DNA from: Nilaparvata lugens
Taxonomy: Eukaryota > Arthropoda > Insecta > Hemiptera > Delphacidae
Length of the DNA: 64,000 bases
NCBI RefSeq assembly: GCF_014356525.2
Contig: NC_052506.1
Location: forward strand, 21,727,916 to 21,791,915
Reading direction: 5' to 3'
Position numbers and translations under genes: made by a program. The notes beneath the pieces were generated by a model. That model worked only from the letters and a program-made list of their open reading frames with translations. It did no database searches and was not told where the DNA came from. Position 1 is the stretch's first letter; the number at the start of each line of letters is the position of its first letter. Positions 13,951 through 26,280 of this stretch are shown piece after piece.

Positions 13951-15898
13951 AACGTTTTGAATTTTCAAATATTTGAGAGGTCAAGGAAATTGGTTGTAGC
14001 TCTTTAGTAACAACTACATAGCGAGTAAAATCAGTTGGCTTTACACAAAGTACATCTTGACTTATGTGAGCTTTTAATCGATGAAGAACGAGGAAAGGGG
14101 TGAAATTAAAGATCACATAGTACCATAGTACCACAAAAACGTGAACATCTCACTGAGATGGGGATTTCCCTCACCAGCCATTAGAAGGCTATTCATTTGA
14201 CGAAAGAATAGTACAAGTAGAAGTGAAAATTCTGAAACAAGTCTGGTATGCTCGTAGTTAGTATATATGGGGATCATCTTCACGAGGGCTGCCTATTCGA
14301 TTAGATAAGTACATGTCGACATTCTAAAATGAGTCTGGTTTGCTTGTGTGCTACGTGAGAGTCTTCTACATAAAAATTATATTGAATTTATTATAGAGGA
14401 CAGTGCCTACTATACCTTCACGTTCACCCATCGTTAATAATGTATTTTTTGTTAATGACCATTCACCATAACCATTTCATGGATTAATTTCGGTGAAGTA
14501 CAAGAGTCTATTCTCGCCAATTGTTTGTAAGAACAAGATTATCACAAGAAGTCTCCTAGAAACAGAAACAATAAAAGAGGAAGCTATTGTTATGAAATTC
14601 ATGATGATGTGGATTATTTCAATTTATTCACATGGAAAAGCTAATTTATTGTTACAACTCAAGGAAATTTATTTCATCACTGAAACTATTGATCAGTGTG
14701 TGGGGAGAGTAATGTTTACTTCTGTGATAATTGGAACAATATCAATAGATGATAATGGATTAAAAGAAGAAATAAATTTCGATTCAGATTCCAATCAAAA
14801 ATAGAGAGCGAAAAGCAGAAAGAGGCAAAGTGATAAGAATATTGAAAATGAAGGAGATCGACATTGAAGTGGATAGAGATTGGCAAAGCTCTTGACTTGA
14901 AAGGGGTGGGTTGAAGTGAAAGGTGTCCGCATAACAGATCACTGATCTAAAGATTACTCTGGAATAGAAGACGGGGAACTTAGGAAGCCAACTGGATGTC
15001 ATTGTTTCCCATGAAAAGTTACTTCATCCGATTTCATCTACTATAATGAACCTGTATCAGAGTTTGGTGATAACTGAGTAATACATGAGCAATGATAGTA
15101 TAGTTCATATTGGAATAATGATAATGATGATGATTCCTTACCAAACTTTAAGAATTAGACATGATATGGAAACGAAAGTGTGAAATAGATTGATGTGGCA
15201 GTCTCTTCCACAAAAATATATTATTTGATTCTAAGTGTTGAAGATATATTCCACTATATTGAATTTTTTCCCACCGTTGCACCGTTCAGTGATCTCTAGA
15301 GTAAAATATTCCTCAATCAATACAAAGGAAAATCAAATACAGAATATTATTCAATAATGACAGTCTTGAATGAACGAACACAAGGAATTCCTGTTTGAAG
15401 AATTTCAAAAACCGTTGATGAATCACGCTCTATGTTTTATAAAAAATCACAGAAAATTGAATATTCATAGTTGATGAGCAAGATTGACTTCGGTTCCAGT
15501 TCAAATTTGAGTTTTGTGTCACAGTCTAATGATTGATCTTTGAGGCGAAATCTATAAGGCTGATATTTTTTAGATTCCATTAAAGTACTCATTAATGAGT
15601 ATTATTTGTGTGAGAATTAGGGGAAACATTCAATTAAAAGCACAAATTTTTCACTATGCATTCTGTATGTTCAATTTGACACTCGTTCTCCTAGTAATAT
15701 AGTAGCTTTGAATATATTACACGCGAAATTTCCCAGATATCAAACTGAAATTCTGGCATCCATTTGCTATTTCTGACACAATTTTATATTTTAAAGCTTG
15801 TTTGCTGCGTCACAAACAGAAAGAACTTGGCAGAAAAGCTCCAAGAAGGATATTCCAGTGAAAATGTGTTCAGAAATTTATTGAGGTAAATTATGTTT
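13951..15898. other. Non-coding stretch, nothing supported
   Basis: This is AT-rich sequence between the CpG island and element A. No domain, no convincing exon and no tandem repeat was seen. Its last four bases (15899-15902, gtac) belong to the target duplication of element A. Confidence 0.45.
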
Positions 15899-15902
15899 GT
15901 AC

Positions 15903-18420
15903 TGTGGAGCGTGATTTGAAGGCTTCACATATGTAGAGAGATTTGCCAAATCATGTAGTGCTGAATCTAAATGCCTCACGTTGGGCCGGCAAATCATGTA
16001 GTGCGTTTTTTAACGGCTTCACACATGTAGGGTGAATCTTGCACTGAGTCAGTGGTGTAGTGGCTATAAATTTTGCAATGGCGTGTGAGGACGCTGAGTG
16101 AACACCAGACTGATTGACTCACTACAAGACTCAATACAATTGTCGGAATCGTGGGAGGCCTAAACGCTCGCTCACCCTTGATTCTTCTAATGACAGATTG
16201 TATAATGATGAAATTTTTATAAGTAGTGTAGCGGACGCTAACACTGAATACGGATACCTTAAAATTATTACCTGTGAAGAATGAGCATACAAAATCATAC
16301 AGGTCGAGCAAAAATCCCGATGTAGATAATTTACGGGACTGCGTCTCTAATAAGTTCTGAAGGATTAAAAATACGGTATTTGAACCCAATATCGTTCAGA
16401 ATATACTTCGAGAACAGAGTCTTGTCGGGTTTTAAGCTCTATTGTAGGAATTATATGATCTATGGCTGCCTCTGCTGTACAATTGATGAGTTCGCTCCTA
16501 AGTCGAGGTAGGTAACAGATAAAAGCTGATATATGAGCAGGTAAGGACAAAGAATAAATATCTTGATCTGACCCCACTCGCTACATCCACTTAGACCTGT
16601 TCCAATATCCAGCTTAATTCAATTATTCTAATGATCGTATTCGATTGGTTCTTGATGATATAGAACGTATCAGACACAATAATTGACAGGCTTAAGAAAT
16701 AATCGAACTCAGAAAGCGAATTAACAAAACTGAAATATATTACAATAAAATATGCAATCATACAGTGCAGATTCAGAATTTGATTTACAGGTTGATAATA
16801 ATTCAGCATTAATAGAATAGTTAAAAATTTTCTTGTGCCAGCATGATACCATGCGTGATTCAACAGAATTTTACAATTGATAAAATTGAACAATTTTGAA
16901 AAAATAGTGAAAAAATGAATTATAAAATATTTTAAAATTGCTCGGGGTCGTGGTTCAGGCAGCGGAGGATAGTTAATCAACTACAAATTCTTAGAAATTA
17001 AATATGAATAAATTCTTTAAATGCTCTTAAATGCTAAAGCGCTTGTCGGCGTGGCCAATAATTTAACGAAGAAAGATTTATGTTTTTCTGCACTGAAATA
17101 TTTTCGAAGCGTAGATTGGGGCCCCTTATGACTTATAACTCACGTGAAATTCCTTGGTCGTCGTGGTTTTCTTCTTTAGATCAAAAAATCGTTTGATCGG
17201 CGGCAATCCAGGCTTCGGTTTCAGCACGTGGGGAATTTTAATTTAAATATCTCCTTCACCGAATTAATTAAGGGATAATTTACTTTAAGCTTTTAAAATT
17301 TATCGATTGATGAAAACAGAAATTTATAAATAACAAATAGATTGGCCTAAAATATCGGCTCACAAATAGAACATTTAAAAAATCGAACAAGAAATTTTAC
17401 AAATAGGTCTTTGGTAACTATGAAAGAGATCTACACGGTAAGGATTTCAAAAGGGAAGTGCTGTCTTTTCTCTAAGCTTTTAGGCTAGACCTTGCTTCTC
17501 AGAATCTCAATGTAATAATTTGCATAAAAATTTGCCATTGGTAGAACGCTTGTGACGTAAACATGACGTCAGTGGCAAGTAGTAGAATACAATTCCTTTA
17601 ATTACAATAATGATTCAATTTAGGTAATCCTTAAAACTGCTTAATCTTATAGACATAGTTCCTCTCATACAATGTACACGTGCTAGTGTAACTGATAAGG
17701 CAGGGTTGGTGTCTGATAATAGATTAACATGTGTTGCTTTCAAACGATCACCGTCTTGGTGCTATTTCTATGCACTGTGATTGGTTTAGACCTACCAAAG
17801 AGATTTAATTACCATGTGGTTCAGTTGAATTAAATTATTAATAAATTAATATTCTTGTACAATTTTTATTAGGTTTGAGATTATTATAATTAATTTCTGC
17901 CATTTTATCAATAATAGAATTTCATGCTATGACCTATTTAGTTACAATAAGACCTGACGCATAATACAATTTCTTAAATAATAAATAATTTCAACAATAA
18001 TACATACATTTATTTTTTTATTTGAAATTCTTGATCCTTTATTGATAGTTTTATAATTTTTAGAGATGATATTTTACCTTGCATGAAAACCGGCATGATA
18101 TTTGACAATGCTTTGAATCAGTCAGCTGCATTCGAACTGTTTTAAAAACATCTGATTGATAGTAAACAAAGTGTAACCTCAAAATCAGTGAGCGATTCAT
18201 AAATAATTTGTGCTTTATTCGCAAAATAATTATAATTTTATTGAATAATTTTCCTAGAAAAATATTCAGTACAGAACGGTACTCTTATCTAATATACAGT
18301 TATTGATAAGTAAGCTTTATCGCTCGGTCGCTAACTATTCCTTTAGCAAATTCCTTCATTTTAAAAGGTAATCACAATTTTTCTCTCTTCTCATGAGATC
18401 TATTTGAAAAATTCATCACA
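15903..18420 (-). repeat. Element A LTR (3' LTR in element orientation)
   Basis: The copy is 2518 bp and nearly identical to 21737-24253. On the minus strand it begins TGTGATGAATTT and ends CGCTCCACA, the canonical TG...CA. It contains a duplicated LTR/primer-site junction at 15980-15999. Two open stretches of about 130 codons on the minus strand (15994-16389 and 16591-16980) have no ATG start and no domain; they repeat in the other copy only because the LTRs are copies of each other. Confidence 0.92.
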
Positions 18421-18440
18421 CAAAAGCCCCCAGGATATTT
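18421..18440 (-). other. Polypurine-like tract of element A
   Basis: On the minus strand the internal region ends CCTGGGGGCTTTTG directly before the LTR start TGTGATG. The G5 core abutting the LTR is where plus-strand DNA priming is expected. It is shorter and less purely purine than the tract of element B. Confidence 0.6.
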
Positions 18441-19842
18441 TAAATAGGTAATTGGGAGACGAGTCGAAACAATGACTATTTGAAAAATCCGATATTGTGA
18501 TGAATACACTATTTCATCTCCTTACTTCTACGAAAACTCAACACTTAACACTAAAAACAATATATCGTGCACTTTTGGCTACGAAAAATAAATAATTGAT
18601 TGTTCCTTTCATTGGATACAATCGAAATACAATAATTAATGAGGTCTCTTTGGATCCTTCATTAAAACAACTCCACAACTTCCATTCACGGGTGGCTTAT
18701 GAGCAGACCCATAACTATAACAACTATACAAGATTTCACATATTACTTCTTAAGATTTGAATAGTATTTGCAACAAATATAGACTTTCATCATTTTTTCA
18801 TGGTTATTACAAGTTTCGACTCTTTGGTTTGGCTTTTACATAAATGGGTGAGAGTGTGATTTTACTTCGGTGACTTGACAATCGTCTACCGTTTGACTCG
18901 AGCAATTCTTATTTGCGCTTAGTACGTTGCGTACAAACAGGATTACACTTGAAATGGCTTTCTTGATTTTTATCAATGTTGGTTACAAATATTAAGTCTT
19001 ACATTTATCAATTTGAATTACAATTCATGATCTTTTGATGCAACAGTAATAAATTTCACATTTAAAGGTAAGAATTTCATTTTCTTTGGAGTTTTTTAGA
19101 GATACATTCATATATGACATAGAACATGCGCATTTCGTGCAAATTAACATAAATATATATTTTTGGTTGCGTTTTTGCTTATGATTTCACATTAAATAAT
19201 ATGTTACATTAATAATTGAATAACGATATTGCTTGGATTCTATTAACATTGACTCTAGGATTTCGTACACATTGGTTGGTGGGACGAAGAAAATTATCGA
19301 ACAGGCTTTGGTTCTGAATAGATTTCTTGATCGATTCTGTATTTCGAGGTTATATTTACGCATTTTTTCAAATAAACTTTGTTTATTTTCTTTCCTCCTA
19401 TTCACTACTAATTTCATGTTATTTCTAATTTACACTTATTTTCCGTGGATACTATAATTCTTGTTTCTGTTTTTCAGTTGTGCGGATGGTACTAGGCGAT
19501 TGTTTCTGTGATGATTGTAGCATGAGGCAGATGGCTTGATCAGGTTGGTAAATTTTTAAAGTTGTTTTGTAGTTTTATTTTCTTCTGTTATTAAAGTTGA
19601 TTTCGGTTTCTTCATTTGAAGTGAATTAATAATATTTCCTTATTAGCTGAGATGCGGCGAAGTTTAGGTTATGTTGATTATGATTAGGCTGCAGTAAAAA
19701 GATGCCAGTATGCAAGGATATGATTTGATGGGTAGGCTGTGACTATGAAGAAGTTTGATAGCTGATGTACTTCACAAATGTAGTTTCTAGTTGATTAAAA
19801 CATTATTTCTTTCTTAAGCCCCCATCTAAATTTGATTCGGTG
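18441..19842. other. Element A internal non-coding segment (3' part)
   Basis: This is about 1.4 kb between the ORF stop and the polypurine-like tract in element orientation. No supported ORF is present. Overlapping short frames on both strands at 19187-19457 lack domain signals. Confidence 0.5.
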
Positions 19843-20895
19843 TCATTCAAGGTCCAATTCCAATTTGCAACTATCCGTTTTATTAAAACTTGGCTTAAAA
19901 CGAATGTGCCGACGAAGTAGGTAGATCTCTTCAGCCAATGTTGTCCTTCTTTGTTTACCGGTAACATGTAGTTTGATCTTTTTAAACCTTACATGCCGGT
20001 GGTGTCTGTGTGTCTTTCCAAATGATATTTTCCTTTTTTGCATGCCGGTGTACAGTCTACTTGATTTTAACCGGACATGACTGCGGTGGTTGTAGGTTCT
20101 TCTTGATATCGTCTTCCTTTTTCCTTGCATGTCGGTAGGAATCGTGATGTAAGATTTTAGCCTAACATGACGGCGGTGTAGATAGGTTCTTCTTGACATT
20201 ATTTTTCTTTTCCGTGGAGCTGCTATTTCATTTGGATGTTGTTTTGATTTGTAGGTTTTTATTTTCAGTTGTGACTTTGACTTGTTGTGAATTTCCGTTT
20301 TATTTCTATTGTTTAGTGGGCGATCTTCATGAGTACTGGGTTTATCTGTTGTAGATGCTGTCTTCGGTGGATGGACGGTGATGTGGGCGGTCGGTGGTCC
20401 GGGCTGCTCTTCAACGTGGTCGGCAACGTCCTTGGACTCCTGGTGTCCGGCGCGCGGTGGTACAGGCTGTCCTTCTACCTGATGGATGTCGTCCTCGGCC
20501 TGGCGGGTGATGTCGGCTGGTCCCTCTCGGCGTTCTGCGGGGTGCGGCGTGACTTCAGCCTTGACATTTTCGGTAGGTTGGTCTTCCATACATGTATCAC
20601 GTCCGCTTGCTTGTTTGACTTCCTTTATTTGGTCGTAGTTCTTATTTATATTGTTTAGTGTTTCGTTCAGTTGCTTCCTTTCTTTGATCATATCGTTCAA
20701 TGCTTCCAGGATGAGACTCATCTGTAACACGGAAGGAGTGGGTGTGTGGTCTTCGGTTGGCGGCAATGGTTCTATGACATGAGATGCGGGCGTCCGGACC
20801 TCTGGAACGGCAATGCATGGGCGTTTATCCCGCGCGACATCCTCCGTCTCTGAAATTACTGACGTTGCCTCCAGGATGCGGTGTGGTTCTTCCAT
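19843..20895 (-). CDS. 350-aa basic repeat protein of element A
   Basis: This is the only substantial ORF in element A, starting at an ATG (20895-20893) about 820 nt after the primer site. The N-terminal third is acidic and proline-rich. Residues about 58-95 form a likely short coiled coil (LEALNDMIKERKQLNETL). Residues about 100-190 are low-complexity, rich in Pro, Glu and Asp. The C-terminal third (about 228-334) is strongly basic and built from four imperfect units of 28-30 residues, each carrying a core like HRRHVRLK or HHRHVRFK. No CCHC knuckle, protease or polymerase motif is present. A role in binding nucleic acid or packaging element RNA is inference from charge and context. I do not recognise the family. 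It could alternatively be a captured host sequence or a reduced gag. Confidence 0.7.
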   Translation of the reverse strand: MEEPHRILEATSVISETEDVARDKRPCIAVPEVRTPASHVIEPLPPTEDHTPTPSVLQMSLILEALNDMIKERKQLNETLNNINKNYDQIKEVKQASGRDTCMEDQPTENVKAEVTPHPAERREGPADITRQAEDDIHQVEGQPVPPRAGHQESKDVADHVEEQPGPPTAHITVHPPKTASTTDKPSTHEDRPLNNRNKTEIHNKSKSQLKIKTYKSKQHPNEIAAPRKRKIMSRRTYLHRRHVRLKSYITIPTDMQGKRKTISRRTYNHRSHVRLKSSRLYTGMQKRKISFGKTHRHHRHVRFKKIKLHVTGKQRRTTLAEEIYLLRRHIRFKPSFNKTDSCKLELDLE

Positions 20896-21713
20896 AATTT
20901 ATTGGATGATACAATGATGCGAGTGCAGTGAAACGATCGCAAATATGTGGGGTTATGTGCAAGATTACCAATGAATGACCACAAGTTGAAATAGCCTAGT
21001 GTAAAAAATTTGTTGAAGTGAAGGAATACAAAAGTGTGCTTCAATAATATGTTCAGTGATGAAGTGAATCAAAGTAGCAATATCGTTAACATAAAATGAT
21101 ATCAACATAAAGGATACACAGTGAACACTTATGCGGTAATACAGGTACGCCTCTTATAATTTATTATTATTATTATTATAAATATTTTACTCTTATAAGT
21201 TCTCGCCGCAATTATATATAGGGCTAGTATTCTTTGCACAATTTTATATAAAAGCAGTGATGCTCTGCTTGAATTCCACAATATATCCGTGATTTAATTT
21301 TACTTCCCTCTTTATGCTTGAAAAATTTAAAAAAAATATAAATGACTTCAATCCTCTTTTCCATAAATTTTTTTATAAATTGTTTTGGTGTAGACCTAAT
21401 ACTCTTAAATAGTATGACCTTTCTTATGGTATTTCTTATACCTATGACTTATAGTATGACCAATTTTCGAATAACACGATAATAAAATTCTGAGTTCGAT
21501 TTTTTCTCTAAAAATTCATCAATCGATAAATTTCTTTTCTGTTCAAAAATTGGGTATGGTACGACTTGTTATTTTATATAACAGTGAACAGTTAATACTA
21601 AATTCGAAGAAATTCACAACCATGAATTTTTCACAAATTTTCCCGTTGTCAGCGCTATAGTATACTGAGCAACTAAATAATCCTCGTAGTCGATTATCCA
21701 CCTCTTCAATGCC
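20896..21713. other. Element A leader between primer site and ORF
   Basis: This is about 820 nt of AT-rich untranslated leader in element orientation. No ORF is supported, and it includes TTATTA-rich stretches near 21165-21185. By analogy with other LTR elements a packaging signal would be expected here, but none can be read from sequence alone. Confidence 0.45.
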
Positions 21714-21731
21714 TATCACTGTTGGGCGCCA
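21714..21731 (-). other. Primer binding site of element A (lysine tRNA type)
   Basis: The minus strand reads TGGCGCCCAACAGTGATA, starting 5 nt after the LTR end at 21737. The TGGCGCCCAAC core matches the form used by lysine-tRNA-primed retroelements such as the gypsy group, complementary to a tRNA 3' end carrying CCA. This is the best evidence that element A is oriented on the minus strand. Confidence 0.8.
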
Positions 21732-21736
21732 AATCA

Positions 21737-24253
21737 TGTGGAGCGTGATTTGAAGGCTTCACATATGTAGAGAGATTTGCCAAATCATGTAGTGCTGAAT
21801 CTAAATGCCTCACGTTGGGCCGGCAAATCATGTAGTGCGTTTTTTAACGGCTTCACACATGTAGGGTGAATCTTGCACTGAGTCAGTGGTGTAGTGGCTA
21901 TAAATTTTGCAATGGCGTGTGAGGACGCTGAGTGAACACCAGACTGATTGACTCACTACAAGACTCAATACAATTGTCGGAATCGTGGGAGGCCTAAACG
22001 CTCGCTCACCCTTGATTCTTCTAATGACAGATTGTATAATGATGAAATTTTTATAAGTAGTGTAGCGGACGCTAACACTGAATACGGATACCTTAAAATT
22101 ATTACCTGTGAAGAATGAGCATACAAAATCATACAGGTCGAGCAAAAATCCCGATGTAGATAATTTACGGGACTGCGTCTCTAATAAGTTCTGAAGGATT
22201 AAAAATACGGTATTTGAACCCAATATCGTTCAGAATATACTTCGAGAACAGAGTCTTGTCGGTTTTAAGCTCTATTGTAGGAATTTATATGATCTATGGC
22301 TGCCTCTGCTGTACAATTGATGAGTTCGCTCCTAAGTCGAGGTAGGTAACAGATAAAAGCTGATATATGAGCAGGTAAGGACAAAGAATAAATATCTTGA
22401 TCTGACCCCACTCGCTACATCCACTTAGACCTGTTCCAATATCCAGCTTAATTCAATTATTCTAATGATCGTATTCGATTGGTTCTTGATGATATAGAAC
22501 GTATCAGACACAATAATTGACAGGCTTAAGAAATAATCGAACTCAGAAAGCGAATTAACAAAACTGAAATATATTACAATAAAATATGCAATCATACAGT
22601 GCAGATTCAGAATTTGATTTACAGGTTGATAATAATTCAGCATTAATAGAATAGTTAAAAATTTTCTTGTGCCAGCATGATACCATGCGTGATTCAACAG
22701 AATTTTACAATTGATAAAATTGAACAATTTTGAAAAAATAGTGAAAAAATGAATTATAAAATATTTTAAAATTGCTCGGGGTCGTGGTTCAGGCAGCGGA
22801 GGATAGTTAATCAACTACAAATTCTTAGAAATTAAATATGAATAAATTCTTTAAATGCTCTTAAATGCTAAAGCGCTTGTCGGCGTGGCCAATAATTTAA
22901 CGAAGAAAGATTTATGTTTTTCTGCACTGAAATATTTTCGAAGCGTAGATTGGGGCCCCTTATGACTTATAACTCACGTGAAATTCCTTGGTCGTCGTGG
23001 TTTTCTTCTTTAGATCAAAAAATCGTTTGATCGGCGGCAATCCAGGCTTCGGTTTCAGCACGTGGGGAATTTTAATTTAAATATCTCCTTCACCGAATTA
23101 ATTAAGGGATAATTTACTTTAAGCTTTTAAATTTATCGATTGATGAAAACAGAAATTTATAAATAACAAATAGATTGGCCTAAAATATCGGCTCACAAAT
23201 AGAACATTTAAAAAATCGAACAAGAAATTTTACAAATAGGTCTTTGGTAACTATGAAAGAGATCTACACGGTAAGAATTTCAAAAGGGAAGTGCTGTCTT
23301 TTCTCTAAGCTTTTAGGCTAGACCTTGCTTCTCAGAATCTCAATGTAATAATTTGCATAAAAATTTGCCATTGGTAGAACGCTTGTGACGTAAACATGAC
23401 GTCAGTGGCAAGTAGTAGAATACAATTCCTTTAATTACAATAATGATTCAATTTAGGTAATCCTTAAAACTGCTTAATCTTATAGACATAGTTCCTCTCA
23501 TACAATGTACACGTGCTAGTGTAACTGATAAGGCAGGGTTGGTGTCTGATAATAGATTAACATGTGTTGCTTTCAAACGATCACCGTCTTGGTGCTATTT
23601 CTATGCACTGTGATTGGTTTAGACCTACCAAAGAGATTTAATTACCATGTGGTTCAGTTGAATTAAATTATTAATAAATTAATATTCTTGTACAATTTTT
23701 ATTAGGTTTGAGATTATTATAATTAATTTCTGCCATTTTATCAATAATAGAATTTCATGCTATGACCTATTTAGTTACAATAAGACCTGACGCATAATAC
23801 AATTTCTTAAATAATAAATAATTTCAACAATAATACATACATTTATTTTTTTATTTGAAATTCTTGATCCTTTATTGATAGTTTTATAATTTTTAGAGAT
23901 GATATTTTACCTTGCATGAAAACCGGCATGATATTTGACAATGCTTTGAATCAGTCAGCTGCGTTCGAACTGTTTTAAAAACATCTGATCGATAGTAAAC
24001 AAAGTGTAACCTCAAAATCAGTGAGCGATTCATAAATAATTTGTGCTTTATTCGCAAAATAATTATAATTTTATTGAATAATTTTCCTAGAAAAATATTC
24101 AGTACAGAACGGTACTCTTATCTAATATACAGTTATTGATAAGTAAGCTTTATCGCTCGGTCGCTAACTATTCCTTTAGCAAATTCCTTCATTTTAAAAG
24201 GTAATCACAATTTTTCTCTCTTCTCATGAGATCTATTTGAAAAATTCATCACA
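21737..24253 (-). repeat. Element A LTR (5' LTR in element orientation)
   Basis: The copy is 2517 bp, against 2518 for its partner. Differences seen by eye are three single-base indels and three substitutions. It is immediately followed by the GTAC target duplication at 24254. As the upstream LTR on the minus strand it should carry the promoter that drives the 350-residue ORF, though I could not place a start site. Confidence 0.92.
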
Positions 24254-24257
24254 GTAC

Positions 24258-26276
24258 GTAGAGCTAGAAGAAATTTGGCGAGGATATGAGTTTGCAGTAA
24301 GGAATTGCTCGAGTACTTGGGGATAAGATGGATGTTATTACAAAGGACTTCCTTGAGTTTCCATGCATGCAACTCTAAATGGATTTAGGTGGAAATACGC
24401 CGTTTGTTAAATCGCATCCAACTAAGAATATGTCCCTATTATAAAAGTGAAACGCTTGATGCTGTGGAGCTCATGTTTAATGTCAAGAGTTCAAAGTAGC
24501 ATTGCTTTGTGCGTATCAAATTTATCCAAGAAGAAAATCGAGTTGCTCCAAACTAGGATCAGCACATTCTCAAGTATGAGCAATTGAAGAATCAGTCATC
24601 CGCTTTTCAAACTATTTGGTTCTAGTGGATTGGACCACACGAATCTGAATTTGTTCATTCTACTTTATAAGTTATGAATAGCTACAAAATTGAATTGATA
24701 TTTCTAATCTTCTTGACTGTAAACTAGCTCTAATAGAGTTCTATAATTCTATCAATAATTCTCATGAAAGTAGGCAGTGACTCAAGATAGTCCTCAACAT
24801 ATACTTAATATAATACTCAATTTCAATTAGTTGTCCATGTGATATTTAATTTTTTGATGCGAATTCAATGAGAACTAAAAACAATTGCAATTTTCCAACA
24901 TCTAGTTTCTCTGAGAGGTCTTGAATGATTTGCTAGATAATGCTTCAATTGAAAATAAGGACTGAGACCTGACATATATAATTTTATGAATGGATTGTGG
25001 AAAGAAACTTGATCAATCCTGTGCTAATCCATGTAATATAGAAAATAGAACTATAAGAAATATAAATATATTTGAAGAAGAAATATAGAGCTATAGAATA
25101 TAGAGCTATAGAACATAAAATATAGAGCTATAGAACATAAAATATAGAACTATAGAGCATGAAATATGAAACTATAGAATATAAAATATGGCATATGGAG
25201 CTGTAGAAGAAATATAAATATAGAACGAAGAATCACTGGCTTGATTGATTATCCAATTTATTAAATTGAACATTCGTGACGGGAAAGAGTTTGTACTGGA
25301 AGTTTTGTAATATTGTGATCAAATGAATCACACTGTTTTCAGGGATGACTGATGCACTGTGCGAAAGTAATCACCAGCACATTTGGGTGGCACTCAAACG
25401 AACATTAGAGGTCAGAAAGGGTCAGAGCGTAGTAGCTCCCTCAGGGCAATGTTTGTATGAGATTTGTTCCCTAACCTCAATCCAATTACAGCATAATCAC
25501 GCTCATATATTTTGCATCCGTTCAGCATTGTGTTCTAATCCTCCAGATCTCCTGCTATGTTTCATGAGAAACGAATGCAAGAGAATGGAGTTCATTTCCA
25601 GAACTACACAGGAGGTATATCATGCGAGGATCAGTAGATATGGTTGTTTCTTCCAATTCTCTCTACCATACAGAGTGTAACCTCTACCCGAACACCAAAC
25701 AATGAAAATATAAGTTTTCATCTAGGAAGAAGGTAACCCTACAAATTCTCTTCTCATTAGAAACAAATAACAGATAATCAATGGATTGGGAAAGATTGTA
25801 CATGTTATGTTACAGATAAGTCCATTGAAGACTGGACATTAAAGTCCAGATGAATCTCTCTCATTCGATAAGTTCCAATGAATGTGAGCTTTGATACTAT
25901 GTGTGATCGAAAACTGTAAATATATTGTTGGATATGTGGAAGTGCAAAGTTGATATAAGATTTAGAAGAGACCAGAATCTATCGATTGAAAAGGTGGTGG
26001 ACGATGAGATAATCTCTGATTGAAATATTGAATTCTATATTTTAAAAACACATAACAAAATCCAAGTACAAGTACATGGCTTACGTGGAAATCATCAGCT
26101 GCGTGGTCAATTGCGTTATTAATGGCGATAAGGAGCTCTGAAACTGATGTTCAATCTCATTTATCAACTAAATCCTGTCTAGTAATTAACTGCTTGGAAA
26201 GACTTAATAAAACAGTCTTTCAATTCATGACCATAGTTCTGTTCTTTAGGAAACGCAACACCATGAACAAAACTAA
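24258..26276. other. Spacer between elements A and B, no gene supported
   Basis: The stretch holds the minisatellite at 25035-25230. An ATG-started open frame of 111 codons (25345-25680, plus) begins just after a plausible acceptor (tgttttcag), but it matches no domain I know and is not called. Confidence 0.4.
25035..25230. repeat. AT-rich minisatellite, about 22-bp unit
   Basis: This is an imperfect tandem array of a unit like ctatagaacataaaatatag, with at least five recognisable copies and degraded edges. Confidence 0.75.
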
Positions 26277-26280
26277 ACAG

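Larger units (their letters stand above)
15899..24257 (-). mobile_element. LTR retroelement A, non-autonomous (LARD-like)
   Basis: The element is bounded by a 4-bp target duplication GTAC (15899-15902 and 24254-24257). Two direct LTRs of about 2.52 kb, each with TG/CA ends, enclose a 3.3-kb internal region. Orientation is minus. On that strand a lysine-tRNA-type primer site TGGCGCCCAAC lies 5 nt inside the upstream LTR (21737), and a G-rich tract lies beside the other LTR (18420). No protease, RT, RNase H or integrase motif is present, so mobility must depend on enzymes supplied in trans. The LTRs differ at only about six sites by eye, which indicates recent insertion. The single convincing ORF is at 19843-20895. 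The PBS type and 4-bp duplication fit the Ty3/Gypsy group. Confidence 0.9.

Noticed and set aside
15994..16980. Two open stretches of about 130 codons in each LTR of element A (also 21828-22814)
   Set aside because: They start at TTG and not ATG, show no domain, and their exact repetition is explained by the LTR duplication.
20329..20658. 109-codon plus-strand frame inside element A
   Set aside because: It is antisense to the 350-residue ORF and reflects that gene's composition.
25345..25680. 111-codon plus-strand frame after an acceptor-like tgttttcag
   Set aside because: No recognisable domain, and frames of this length arise by chance in a window this size. Without splice evidence it is not a gene call.
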